Of a DNA stretch of 64,000 nt, positions 1-11,285 are shown in pieces (within the stretch, counting starts at the first letter, position 1; every line of letters starts with the position of its first letter). Source of the stretch: Nymphaea colorata (lineage: Eukaryota > Streptophyta > Magnoliopsida > Nymphaeales > Nymphaeaceae); the NCBI RefSeq assembly GCF_008831285.2, contig NC_045141.1, positions 8,669,353-8,733,352 of the forward strand, read 5' to 3'. The position numbers and the translations under genes are program-made. A model generated the notes under the pieces. It was not told where the DNA came from and made no database searches. It worked only from the letters and a program-made list of their open reading frames with translations.

Positions 1-208
1 GTAACGACAAGTTGAATTCTTTCAATTAAGTACTAGGGATGAAACTAATGCATAGATTTCATTTTTAACTATATGAACTGGTGATTTCAATCATTTAAAT
101 CGTTCTTTATAGAAGTAATAAACAGTGAAACACATTTGGTTAACTATAAGGGATCAATTGAATGACTTGAATCACAAACTAATGTGTGAATGTGCTTAAA
201 CATGCATG

Positions 209-220
209 TTGAATGATTTA
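209..220. repeat. 12-bp perfect palindrome at a sub-monomer inversion axis
   Basis: The word aacatgcatgtt equals its own reverse complement. It sits where plus-oriented sub-monomers meet minus-oriented ones. Intact copies recur in other edge units at 2579-2590, 56,537-56,548 and 62,623-62,634. In the core it decays to acatgcatgtcg and then to acatgcacgtcg. Confidence 0.75.
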
Positions 221-540
221 GTGGAATGAAATCACAAGCTTGTATGTACATAAAAGACATTTAAGTTATTTACATGCTTTATTTCAGTTAATATAATGTG
301 TTTCGCTTGATTTTACATCCATAACGTACGATTTAAATGGTTCAAACTAAAAGTTTGTATGAAAAAATGAGATTCACGTCATTCGTTTGATCGCTTATCA
401 TTAGCCTAATGCGTTTGACTTGTTATGACATGTACAATGATTGATTTTGTTGATTGAAATCACAAGTTCTAATGGATGAAAATGGGATCTACGCATTAGT
501 TTGATCTTTTGTAGTCAATCTAATGAGTTGAACTTGTAGT

Positions 541-556
541 TACATCAATACGAGTG
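541..556. repeat. Deletion junction in unit L1 (about 43 bp)
   Basis: L1 reads tacatcaatacgagtggg, whereas L2 (about 1710-1770) has an extra stretch with ggatctaatgaattgaaatc between tacatcaata and the later atcaacacgag. The loss lies between two short direct repeats of the form atcaa(t/c)a. It accounts for L1 being 1170 bp instead of 1210 bp and removes most of one sub-monomer anchor. Confidence 0.8.
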
Positions 557-1374
557 GGATTTAAGCGATTCATCTGAGCACCCATATTTCATTGAATGTG
601 ATAAACTTGTTGCTACATCCACGTTGTATGATTTAGTGGATTTAAATCACAAGTTTGCATGAAAATGAACGAACTTCAAATGGTTCATTTGCTCTTTATT
701 AGTTAATCTAATGTGTTTCACTTGTTATTACATGTATAAGTAATGATTTAAACGATTGAGACCACCAATTCATATGGACACAAATCTGATGTATATATTA
801 GTTTGATACTTGTAGTTAGTCCAATAAGTAGAACTTTTTGTTTCATTGAATTAAGTAAAAGGGGTCAAACAAAAGCATAGATCCTACTTGTATCCATATG
901 AACTTGTGATTTCAATTATTTAAGTCGTTCATTACACAAGTAATAACAAGTGAAACACATTAGATTAACTATCGGGGAGCAAATTTAACGACTTGAATCT
1001 TATTCATTCTCATTCAAACTTGTGATTTTGATCAAATAAATCATTCAAAATGGATGTACTAACAAGTTAAGAGCATTCAATTAAATATGTGTGATCAAAT
1101 GAATCGCTTAAATCCCACTCGTGTTTATACGAACAACAGATTTCAATCGCTCATATCGCGTACTATAGATGTAACGACAAGTTAATTTCTTTCGATTAAG
1201 CACTAGGGATGAAACTAATGCATAGATTTCATTTTTAACTATATGAACTGGTGATTTCAATCACTTAAATCCTTCTTTATAGAAGTAATAAACAGTGAAA
1301 CACACTAGGTTAATTATAAGGGATCAATTGATTGACTTGAATCACAAACTAATGAGTGAATGTGCTTAAACACG

Positions 1375-2040
1375 CATGTTGAATGATTTAGTGGAATGAC
1401 ATTACATGCTTGAATGAACATAAATGACCTTTAAGTTATTTACTTGTTGTATTTCACTTAATAAAACGTGTTTCGATTGTTATTACATCTATAACGAATG
1501 ATTGAAATGGTTCAAATTAAAATTTTGTACGAAAAAATGAAATTCACGTCATTCGTTTGATCGCTTTTCATTAGCCTAATGCGTTTCACTTGTTATAACA
1601 TGTACAATGATTGATTTTGTTTATTGAAATCACAAGTTCTAATGGATGCAAATGGGATCTAGGCATTAGTTTGATCTCTTGTAGTCAATTGAATGAGTTA
1701 AACTGGTAGTTACATCAATAGTAAGGATCTAATGAATTGAAATCACAAGTTTGTATCAACACGAGTGAGATTTAAGCGATTCATCTGAGCACCCATATTT
1801 CATTGAATGTGATAAACTTGTTGCTACATCCACGTTGAAAGATTTAGTGGATTTAAATCTCAAGCTTGCATGAAAATGAACGAAATTCAAGTGGTTCATT
1901 TGCTCTTTCATAGTTAATATAATGTGTTTCACTTGTTATTACATACATAAGTAATGATTTAAACGATTGAAATCACCAATTCATGTTGACACAAATCTGA
2001 TGTATACATTAGTTTGATGCTTGTAGTTAGTCCAATAAGT
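1375..2040 (-). repeat. Six minus-oriented 114-bp sub-monomers in unit L2
   Basis: The anchor word in its minus-strand form (gaaatcacaag and variants) lies near 1398, 1510, 1626, 1740, 1853 and 1968, a regular spacing of 112-116 bp. The reverse complement of the stretch leading to 1626 reads aacttgtgatttcaat, then aacaagtgaaacgcatta, then cgaatgacgtgaatttca. This follows the plus-oriented sub-monomers word for word at roughly 70-75% by eye. The anchor near 1510 is degenerate (gaaatggttcaaatt). Confidence 0.85.
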
Positions 2041-2049
2041 AGAACTTTT

Positions 2050-2560
2050 TGTTTCATTGATTTAAGTAAAAGGGGTCAAACAAAAGCATAGATCCCACTT
2101 GTATCCATATGAACTTGTGATTTCAGTCATTTAAATCGTTCATTACACAAGTAGTAACAAGTGAAACACATTAGATTAAATATAGGGGAGCAAATTAACG
2201 ACTTGAATCTTATTCATTCTCATACAAACTTGTGAGTTCGATCAAATAAATCATTCGAAATGGATGTATTAACAAGTTAAAAACATTCAATTAAATATGT
2301 GTGATCAAATGAATCGCTTAAATCCCACTCGTGTTTGTACGAACAACTGATTTCAATCGCTTATGTCTCGTACTATAGATGTAACGACAAGTTGAATTCT
2401 TTCAATTAAGTACTAGGGATGAAACTAATGCATAGATTTCATTTTTAACTATATGAACTGGTGATTTCAATCATTTAAATCGTTCTTTATAGAAGTAATA
2501 AACAGTGAAACACATTTGGTTTACTATAAGGGATCAATTGAATGACTTGAATCACAAACT
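2050..2560 (+). repeat. Four plus-oriented 114-bp sub-monomers (end of L2 into L3)
   Basis: The anchor (cttgtgatttcaatc and variants) lies near 2116, 2231, 2348 and 2461, spaced 115, 117 and 113 bp. Two junction intervals of about 147 bp separate this block from the minus-oriented blocks on either side. Those intervals plus the two regular runs add up to the 1210-bp unit. Within each sub-monomer the order is anchor, tttaaatcgttc, a(g)taataacaagtgaaacaca, acgacttgaatc. The last sub-monomer runs into the inversion axis of the next unit. Confidence 0.85.
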
Positions 2561-3478
2561 AATGTGTGAATGTGCTTAAACATGCATGTTGAATGATTTA
2601 GTGGAATGAAATCACAAGCTTGTATGTACATAAAAGACATTTAAGTTATTTACATTCTTTATTTCAGTTAATATAATGTGTTCCGCTTGATTTTACATCC
2701 ATAACGTACGATTTAAATGGTTCAAACTAAAAGTTTGTATGAAAAAATGAGATTCACGTCATTCGTTTGATCGCTTATCATTAGCCTAATGCGTTTGACT
2801 TGTTATGACATGTACAATGATTGATTTTGTTGATTGAAATCACAAGTTTGTATCAATACGAGTGGTATTTAAGCGATTAATCTGAGCACCCATATTTCAT
2901 TGAATGTGATAAACTTGTTGCTACATCCACGTTGTATGATTTAGTGGATTTAAATCACAAGTTTGCATGAAAATGAACGAACTTCAAATGGTTCATTTGC
3001 TCTTTATTAGTTAATCTAATGTGTTTCACTTGTTATTACATGTATAAGTAATGATTTAAACGATTGAAACCACCAATTCATATGGACACAAATCTGATGT
3101 ATACATTAGTTTGATACTTGTAGTTAGTCCAATAAGTAGAACTTTTTGTTTCATTGAATTAAGTAAAAGGGGTCAAACAAAAGCATAGATCCTACTTGTA
3201 TCCATATGAACTTGTGATTTCAATCATTTAAATCGTTCATTACACAAGTAATAACAAGTGAAACACATTAGATTAACTATCGGGGAGCAAATTTAACGAC
3301 TTGAATCTTATTCATTCTCATTCAAACTTGTGATTTTGATCAAATAAATCATTCAAAATGGATGTACTAACAAGTTAAGAGCATTCAATTAAATATGTGT
3401 GATCAAATGAATCGCTTAAATCCCACTCGTGTTTATACGAACAACTGATTTCAATCGCTCATATCGCGTACTATAGAT
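2381..3478. repeat. Unit L3: loss of exactly one sub-monomer (113 bp)
   Basis: At 2831-2860 the sequence goes from tgattgaaatcacaagtt straight to tgtatcaatacgagtgg. In full units these belong to two successive minus-oriented anchors 113 bp apart. L3 is 1098 bp, 112 bp shorter than the standard 1210. The breakpoint lies inside the shared attgaaatcacaagtt, as expected for unequal exchange or slippage between neighbouring sub-monomers. Confidence 0.88.
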
Positions 3479-6400
3479 GTAACGTCAAGTTTATTTCTTT
3501 CGATTAAGCACTAGGGATGAATCTAATGCATAGATTTCATTTTTAACTATATGAACTGGTGATTTCAATCACTTAAATCCTTCTTTATAAAAGTAATAAA
3601 CAGTGAAACACATTAGGTTAACTATAAGGGATCAATTGATTGACTTGAATCACAAACTAATGAGTGAATGTGCTTAAACACGCATGTTGAATGATTTAGT
3701 GGAATGACATTACATGCTTGAATGAACATAAATGACATTTAAGTTATTTACTTGTTGTATTTCAGTTAATAAAACGTGTTTCGATTGTTATTACATCTAT
3801 AACGAATGATTGAAATGGTTCAAATTAAAATTTTGTACAAAAAAATGAAATTCACGTCATTCGTTTGATCGCTTATCATTAGCCTAATGCGTTTCACTTG
3901 TTATGACATGTACAATGATTGATTTTGTTTATTGAAATCACAAGTTCTAATGGATGCAAATGGGATCTAGGCATTAGTTTGATCTCTTGTAGTCAATTGA
4001 ATGAGTTGAACTTGTAGTTACATCAATAGTAAGGATCTAATGAATTGAAATCACAAGTTTGTGTCAACACGAGTGAGATTTAACCGATTCATCTGAGCAC
4101 CCATATTTCATTGAATGTGATAAACTTGTTGCTACATCCACGTTGAATGATTTAGTGGATTTAAATCTCAAGCTTGCATGAAAATGAACGAAATTCAAGT
4201 GGTTCATTTGCTCTTTCATAGTTAATATAATGTGTTTCACTTGTTATTACATACATAGGTAATGATTTAAACGATTGAAATCACAAATTCATGTTGACAC
4301 AAATCTGCTGTATACATTAGTTTGATGCTTGTAGTTAGTCCAATAAGTAGAACTTTTTGTTTCATTGATTTAAGTAAAAGGGGTCAAACAAAAGCATAGA
4401 TCCCACTTGTATCCATATGAACTTGTGATTTCAGTCATTTAAATCGTTCATTACACAAGTACTAACAAGTGAAACACATTAGATTAAATATAGGGGAGCA
4501 AATTAACGACTTGAATCTTATTCATTCTCATACAAACTTGTGAGTTCGATCAAATAAGTCATTAGAAATGGATGTATTAACAAGTTAAAAACATTCAATT
4601 AAATATGTGTGATCAAATGAATCACTTAAATCCCACTCGTGTTTATACGAACAACTGATTTCAATCGCTTATCTCACGTACTATAAATGTAACGACTAGT
4701 TGAATTCTTTCAACTAAGTACCAGGGATGAAACTAATGCATAGATTCCATTTTTAACTATATGAACTGGTGATTTCAATCATTTAATTCGTTCTTTATAG
4801 AAGTAATAAACAGTGAAACACATTAGGTTAACTATAAGGGATCAATTGAATGACTTGAATCACAAACTAATGAGTGAATGTGCTTAAACACGCATGTTGA
4901 ATGATTTAGTGGAATGAAAACACATGCTTGAATGAACATAAATAACATTTAAGTTATTTACTTGTTGTATTTCAGTTAATATAACGTGTTTCGCTTGTTA
5001 TTATATCTATAAGGATGATTTAAATGGTTCAAATTAAAATTTTGTACGAAAAAATGAGATTCACGTCATTAGTTTGATCGTTTATCATTAGCCTAATGCG
5101 TTTCACTTGTTATGACATGTACAATGATTGATTTTGTTGATTGAAATCACAAGTTCTAATGGATGCAAATGAGATCTAGGCATTAGTTTGATCTTTTGTA
5201 GTCAATCGAATGAGTTGAACTTGTAGTTACATCAATAGTATGGATCTAATGAATTGAAATCAAAAGTTTGTATCAACACGAGTGAGATTTAAGCGATTCA
5301 TTTGAGCACGCATATTTCATTGAATGTGATAAACTTGTTGCTACATCCACGTTGAATGATGTAGTGGATTTAAATCACAAGTTTGCATGAAAATGAACGA
5401 ACTTCAAGTGGTTCATTTGCTCTTTAATAGTTAATCTAATGCGTTTCACTTGTTATTACGTGTATAAGTAATGATTTAAACGATTGAAATCACCAATTCA
5501 TGTGGACACAAATCTCATGTATACATTAGTTTAATGCTTGTAGTTAGTCCAATAAGTAGAACTTTTTGTTTCATTGAATTAAGTAAAAGGGGTCAAACAA
5601 AAGCATAGATCCTCCTTGTATCCATATGAACTTGTGATTTCAATCATTTAAATCGTTCATTACACAAGTAATAACAAGTGAAACACATTAGATTAAATAT
5701 AGGACAGCAAATTTAACGACTTGGATCTTATTCATTCTCAATCAAACTTGTGAGTTCGATCAAATAAATCATTCAAAATGGATGTACTAACAAGTTAAAA
5801 GTATTCAATTAAATATGTGTGATCAAATGAATCGGTTAAATCCTACTCGTGTTTATACGAACAACTGATTTCAATCGCTCATATCGCGTACTATAGATGT
5901 AACGACAAGTTGAATTCTTTCGATTAGGCACTAGGGATGAAACTAATGCATAGATTCCATTTTTAACTATGTGAACTGGTGATTTCAATCACTTAAATCC
6001 TTCTTTATAGAAGTAATAAACAGTGAAACACATTAAGTTAACTATAAGGGATCAATTGATTTACTTGAATCACAAACTAATGAGTGAATGTGCTTAAACA
6101 CGCATGTTGAATGATTTAGTGGAATGAAATCACATGCTTAAAAGAACATAAATGACATTTAAGTTATTTACTTGTTGTATTTCAGTTAATATAACGTGTT
6201 TCGCTTGTTATTACATCTATAACGAATGATTTAAATGGTTCAAATTAAAATTTTGTACGAAAAAATGAGATTCACGTCATTCGTTTGATCGCTTATCATT
6301 AGCCTAATGCGTTTCACTTGTTATGACATCTACAATGATTGATTTTGTTGATTGAAATCACAAGTTCAAATGGATGCAAATGGGATCTAGGCATTAGTTT

Positions 6401-6877
6401 GATCTCTTGTAGTCAATCGAATGAGTTGAACTTGTAGTTACATCAATAGTAAGGATCTAATGAATTGAAATCACAAGTTTGTATCATCGCAAGTGGGATT
6501 TAAGCGATTCATCTGAGCACACATTTTTCATTGAATGTGATAAACTTGTTGTTACATCCACGTTGAATGATTTAGTGGATTTAAATCACAAGTTTGCATG
6601 AAAATGAACGAAATTCAGGTGGTTCATTCGCTCTTTTATAGTTAACCTATTGTGTTTCACTTGTTATTACATGTATAAGTAACGATTTAAATGATTGAAA
6701 CCACCAATTCATATGGACACAAATCTGATGTATACATTAGTTTGATGCTTTTAGTTAGTCAAATAAGTAGAACATTTTGTTTCATTGAATTAAGTAAAAG
6801 GGGTCAAACAAAAGCATAGATCACACTTGTATCCATATGAACTTGTCATTTCAATTATTTAAATCGTTCATTACACA

Positions 6878-6895
6878 AGTGAAACACATTATATT
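6878..6895. repeat. First 10-bp deletion site: left transition to the core type
   Basis: Edge units read acaagtaataacaagtgaaac at this site. Here and in all core units to C32 the sequence is acaagtgaaac, a loss of 10 bp between two copies of acaagt. L6 is otherwise a 1.2-kb unit, so the edge/core transition runs over about 6.88-7.72 kb. Confidence 0.8.
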
Positions 6896-7098
6896 AAATA
6901 TAGTGTGGCAAATTAACGACCTGAATCTTATTCATTTTCATACAAACTTGTGATTTCGATCAGCTAAATCATTCAAAATGGATGTACTAACAAGTTAAAA
7001 ACATTCAATTAAATATGTGTGATCAAATGAATCGCTTAAATCTCACTCGTGTTTATACGAACAACTGATTTCAGTGGCTTATATCTCGTACTATAGAT

Positions 7099-10000
7099 GT
7101 AACGACGAGTTGAATTCTTTAAATTAAGTACTAGGGATGAAACTAATGCATATGTTCCATTTTTAAGTATATGAACTGGTGATTTAAGTCGTTCTTTATA
7201 GAAGTAATAAACAGTGAAACACATGAGGTTAACTATAAGGGATCAAATGAATGACTTGAATCACAAACTAATGCGTGAATGTGCTTAAACATGCATGTCG
7301 AATGATTTAGGGGAATGAAATCACATGCTTGTATGAACATAAATGACATTTAAGTTATTTATTTGCTGTATTTCAGTTAATATAACGTATTTCGCTTGTT
7401 ATTACATCTACAACGAATGATTTAAATGGTATAAACTAAAAGTTTGTTTGAGAAAATGAGATTCACATCATTCGTTCGATCGCTTATCCTTAGCCTAATG
7501 CGTTTCACTTGTTATTACATGTACAATGATTGATTTTGTTGATTGAAATCACAAGTTCAAATGGATGCAAATGGGATCTACGCATTAGTTCGATCTCTTG
7601 GAGTTAATCCAATGAGTTAAACCTGTAATTACATCATTAGTAAGGATCTAATGAATTGAAATCGCAAGTTTGTATCAAAACGAGTGGGATTTAAGCGATT
7701 CATCAGGGCATGCATATTTGTTGATTGGAATCACAACTTCAAATGACAAGTGAAACATTTAAATGATTGAACAAGGATGCAAATGTGATCTATGCATTAG
7801 TTTGATCTCTTGTAATTAATCCAATGAGTTGAACTTGTAGTTACATCAATAGTAAGGATCCAATGAATTGAAATCACAAGTTTGTATCAATACGAGTGGG
7901 ATTTAAGCGATTCATCTGAGCACGCATATTTCATTGAATGTGATAACCTTGTTGCTACATCCACGTTGAATGATTTAGTGGACTTAAATCACAAGTTTGC
8001 ATGAAAATGAACGAAATTCAGGTGGTTCATTTGCTCTTTTATAGTTAACCTATTGTGTTTCACTTGTTATTACATGTATAAGTAACGATTTAAATGATTG
8101 AAACCACCAATTCATATGGACACAAATCTGATGTATACGTTAGTTTGATGCTTGTAGTTAGTCCAATATGTAGAACATTTTGTTTCGTTGAATTAAGTAA
8201 AAGGGGTCAAACAAAAGCATAGATCACACTTGTATCCATATGAACTTGTCATTTCAATCATTTAAATCGTTCATTACACAAGTGAAACACATTAGATTAA
8301 ATATAGCGGGGCAAATTAACGACGTGCATCTTATTCATTCTGATACAAACTTGTGATTTCGAACAACTAAATCATTCAAAATGGATGTACTAACAAGTTA
8401 AAAACATTCAATTAAATATGTGTGATCAAATGAATCGCTTAAATCTCACTCCTGTTTATACGAACAACTGATTTCAGTCGCTTATATCGCGTACTATAGA
8501 TGTAACGATGAGTTGAATTCTTTAGATTAAGTACTAGGGATGAAACTAATGCATATATTCCATTTTTAACTATATGAACTGGTGATTTAAGTCGTTCTTT
8601 ATAGAAGTAACAAACAGTGAAACACAATAGGTTAACTATAAGGGATCAATTGAATGACTTGAATCACAAACTAATGCGTGAATGTGCTTAAACATGCATG
8701 TCGAATGATTTAGTGGAATGAAATCACAAGCTCGCATGAACATAAATGACATTTAAGTTATTTACTTATTGTATTACAGTTAAGATAACGTATTTCGCTC
8801 GTTATTACATCTACAACGAATGATTCAAATGGTTCAAACTAAAAGTTAGTATGAAAAAATGAGATTCACGTCATTCGTTCGATCGCTTATCATTAGCCTA
8901 TTACATGTACAATGATTGATTTTGTTGATTGAAATAACAAGTTCAAATGGATGCAGATGGATCTACGCATTAGTTTGATCTCCTTTAGTTAATCCATTGA
9001 GTTGAACCTGTAGTTACATCATTAGTAAGGATTTAATGAATTGAAATCGCAAGTTTGTATCAAAACGAATGGGATTTAAGCGATTCATCTGAGTACACAT
9101 ATTTGTTGATTGAAATAACAACTTCAAATGACAAGTGAAACATTTAAATGATTGAACAAGGATGCAAATGTGATCTATGCATTAGTTTGATCTCTTGTAA
9201 TTAATCCAATGAGTTGAACTTGTAGTTACATCAATAGTAAGGATCCAATGAATTGAAATCACAAGTTTGTATCAACACGAGTGGGATTTAAGCGATTCAT
9301 CTGAGCACGCATATTTCATTGAATGTGATAACCTTGTTGCTACATCCACGTTGAATGATTTAGTGGACTTAAATCACAAGTTTGCATGAAAATGAACGAA
9401 ATTCAGGTGGTTCATTTGCTCTTTTATAGTTAACATATTGTGTTTCACTTGTTATTACATGTATAAGTAACGATTTAAATGATTGAAACCACCAATTCAT
9501 ATGGACACAAATCCGACGTATACGTTAGTTTGATGCTTGTAGTTAGTCCAGTAAGTAGAACATTTTGTTTCATTGAATTAAGTAAAAGGGGTCAAACAAA
9601 AGCATAGATGACACTTGTATCCATATGAACTTGTCATTTCTATCATTTAAATCGTTCATTACACAAGTGAAACACATTACATTAAAAATAGCGGGGCAAA
9701 TTAACGACCTGAATCTTATTCATTCTCATACAAACTTGTGATTTCGATCAACTAAATCATTCAAAATGGATGTACTAACAAGTTAAAACATTCAATTAAA
9801 TATGTGTGATCAAATGAATCGCATAAATCTCACTCGTGTTTATACGAACAACTGATTTCAGTCGCTTATATCGCGTACTATAGATGTAACGACGAGTTGA
9901 ATTCTTTAGATTAAGTACTAGGGATGAAACTAATGCATATATTCCATTTTTAACTATATGAACTGGTGATTTAAGTCGTTCTTTATAGAAGTAACAAACA

Positions 10001-11285
10001 GTGAAACACATTAAGTTAACTATAAGGGATCAATTAAATGACTTGAATCACAAACTAATGCGTGAATGTGCTTAAACAAGCACGTCGAATGATTTAGTGG
10101 AATGAAACCACAAGCTTGTATGAACATAAATGACATTTAAGTTATTTACTTGCTGTATTTCAGTTAATATAACGTATTTCGCTTGTTATTACATCTACAA
10201 CGAATGATTTAAATGGTTCAGACTAAAAGTTTGTATGAGAAAATGAGATTCACGTCATTCGTTCGATCGCTTATCATTAGCCTAATGCGTTTCACTTGTT
10301 ACTACATGTACAATAATTGATTTGTTGATTGAAATCACATGTTCAAATAGATGCAGATGTGATCTACGCATTAGTTTCATCTCCTGTAGTTAATCCAATG
10401 AGTTGAACCTGTAGTTACATCATTAGTAAGGATCTAATGAATTGAAATCGCAAGTTTGTATCAAAACGAGTGGGATTTAAGCGATTCACCTGAGCACGCA
10501 TATTTGTTGATTGAAATCACAACTTCAAATGACAAGTGAAACATTTAAATGATTGAACAAGGATGCAAATGTTATCTGTGCATTAGTTTGATCTCTTGTA
10601 ATTAATCCAATGAGTTGAACTTGTAGTTACGTCAATAGTGAGGATCCAATGAATTGAAATCAAAAGTTTGTATCAATACGAGTGGGATTTAAGCGATTCA
10701 TCTGAGCACGCATATTTCATTGAATGTGATAACCTTGTTGCTACATCCACGTTGAATGATTTAGTGGACTTAAATCACAAGTTTGCATGAAAATGAACGA
10801 AATTCAGGTGGTTCATTTGCTCTTTTATAGTTAACCTATTGTGTTTCACTTGTTATTACATGTATAAGTAACGATTTAAATGATTGAAACCACCAATTCA
10901 TATGGACACAAATCTGATGTATACATTAGTTTGATGCTTTTAGTTAGTCAAATAAGTAGAACATTTTGTTTCATTGAATTAAGTAAAAGGGGTCAAAAAA
11001 AGCATAGATCACACTTGTATACATATGAACTTGTCATTTCAATCATTTAAATCGTTCATTACACAAGTGAAACACATTATATTAAATATAGCGGGCCAAA
11101 TTAACGACCTGAACTTATTCATTTTCATACAAACTTGTGATTTCGATCAACTAAATCATTCAAAATGGATGTACTAACAAGTTAAAAACATTCAATTAAA
11201 TATGTGTGATCAAATGAATCGCTTAAATCTCACTCGTGTTTATACGAACAACTGATTTCAGTCGCTTATATCGCGTACTATAGAT
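7099..11285. repeat. Core units C1-C3, early diverged 1.4-kb units
   Basis: These are the first units with the duplication (second copy begins near 7718) and differ from each other at many single positions. C1 is 1403 bp, C2 1384 bp and C3 1400 bp. C2 lacks 17 bp near 8899, where cattagcctattacatg replaces a longer cctaatgcg...ttattacatg. Their divergence exceeds that of C7-C28, placing them on the ageing margin of the core. Confidence 0.85.
7178..7192. repeat. First 9-bp deletion site, which opens a minus-strand frame
   Basis: Edge units have ggtgatttcaatcatttaa before gtcgttc or atcgttc. From here on the sequence is ggtgatttaagtcgttc. On the minus strand the ancestral form reads CGA TTT AAA TGA, a stop. 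The shortened form reads CGA CTT AAA TCA, so a 62-codon frame is open in the core only. Confidence 0.85.

Larger units (their letters stand above)
1..7098. repeat. Left-edge block: six diverged 1.2-kb units (L1-L6)
   Basis: Units are L1 1-1170, L2 1171-2380, L3 2381-3478, L4 3479-4688, L5 4689-5898 and L6 5899-7098. Standard length is 1210 bp; L1 and L3 are shorter through internal deletions, and L6 is 10 bp short. L1 and L3 share variants (tttcaattaagtacta after the phase word; tacgatttaaatgg). L2 and L4 share others (tttcgattaagcacta; ctcaagcttgcatg). The basic period here is therefore a two-unit repeat of about 2.3-2.4 kb. These units keep the ancestral long forms at two sites (acaagtaataacaagtg and gatttcaatcatttaaatcg) and lack the 212-bp duplication of the core. 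Confidence 0.93.

Noticed and set aside
7036-7224. Family of 62-75 codon minus-strand frames repeated in most core units
   Set aside because: They are the same repeat position each time. The frame exists only because of a 9-bp deletion, has no domain, and is lost in edge units and several core units.
7718-7935. Insertion of a foreign element making the 1.4-kb unit
   Set aside because: The extra segment aligns with the neighbouring part of the same unit, so it is an internal duplication. Only 30 bp are filler, and those are also made of repeat words.
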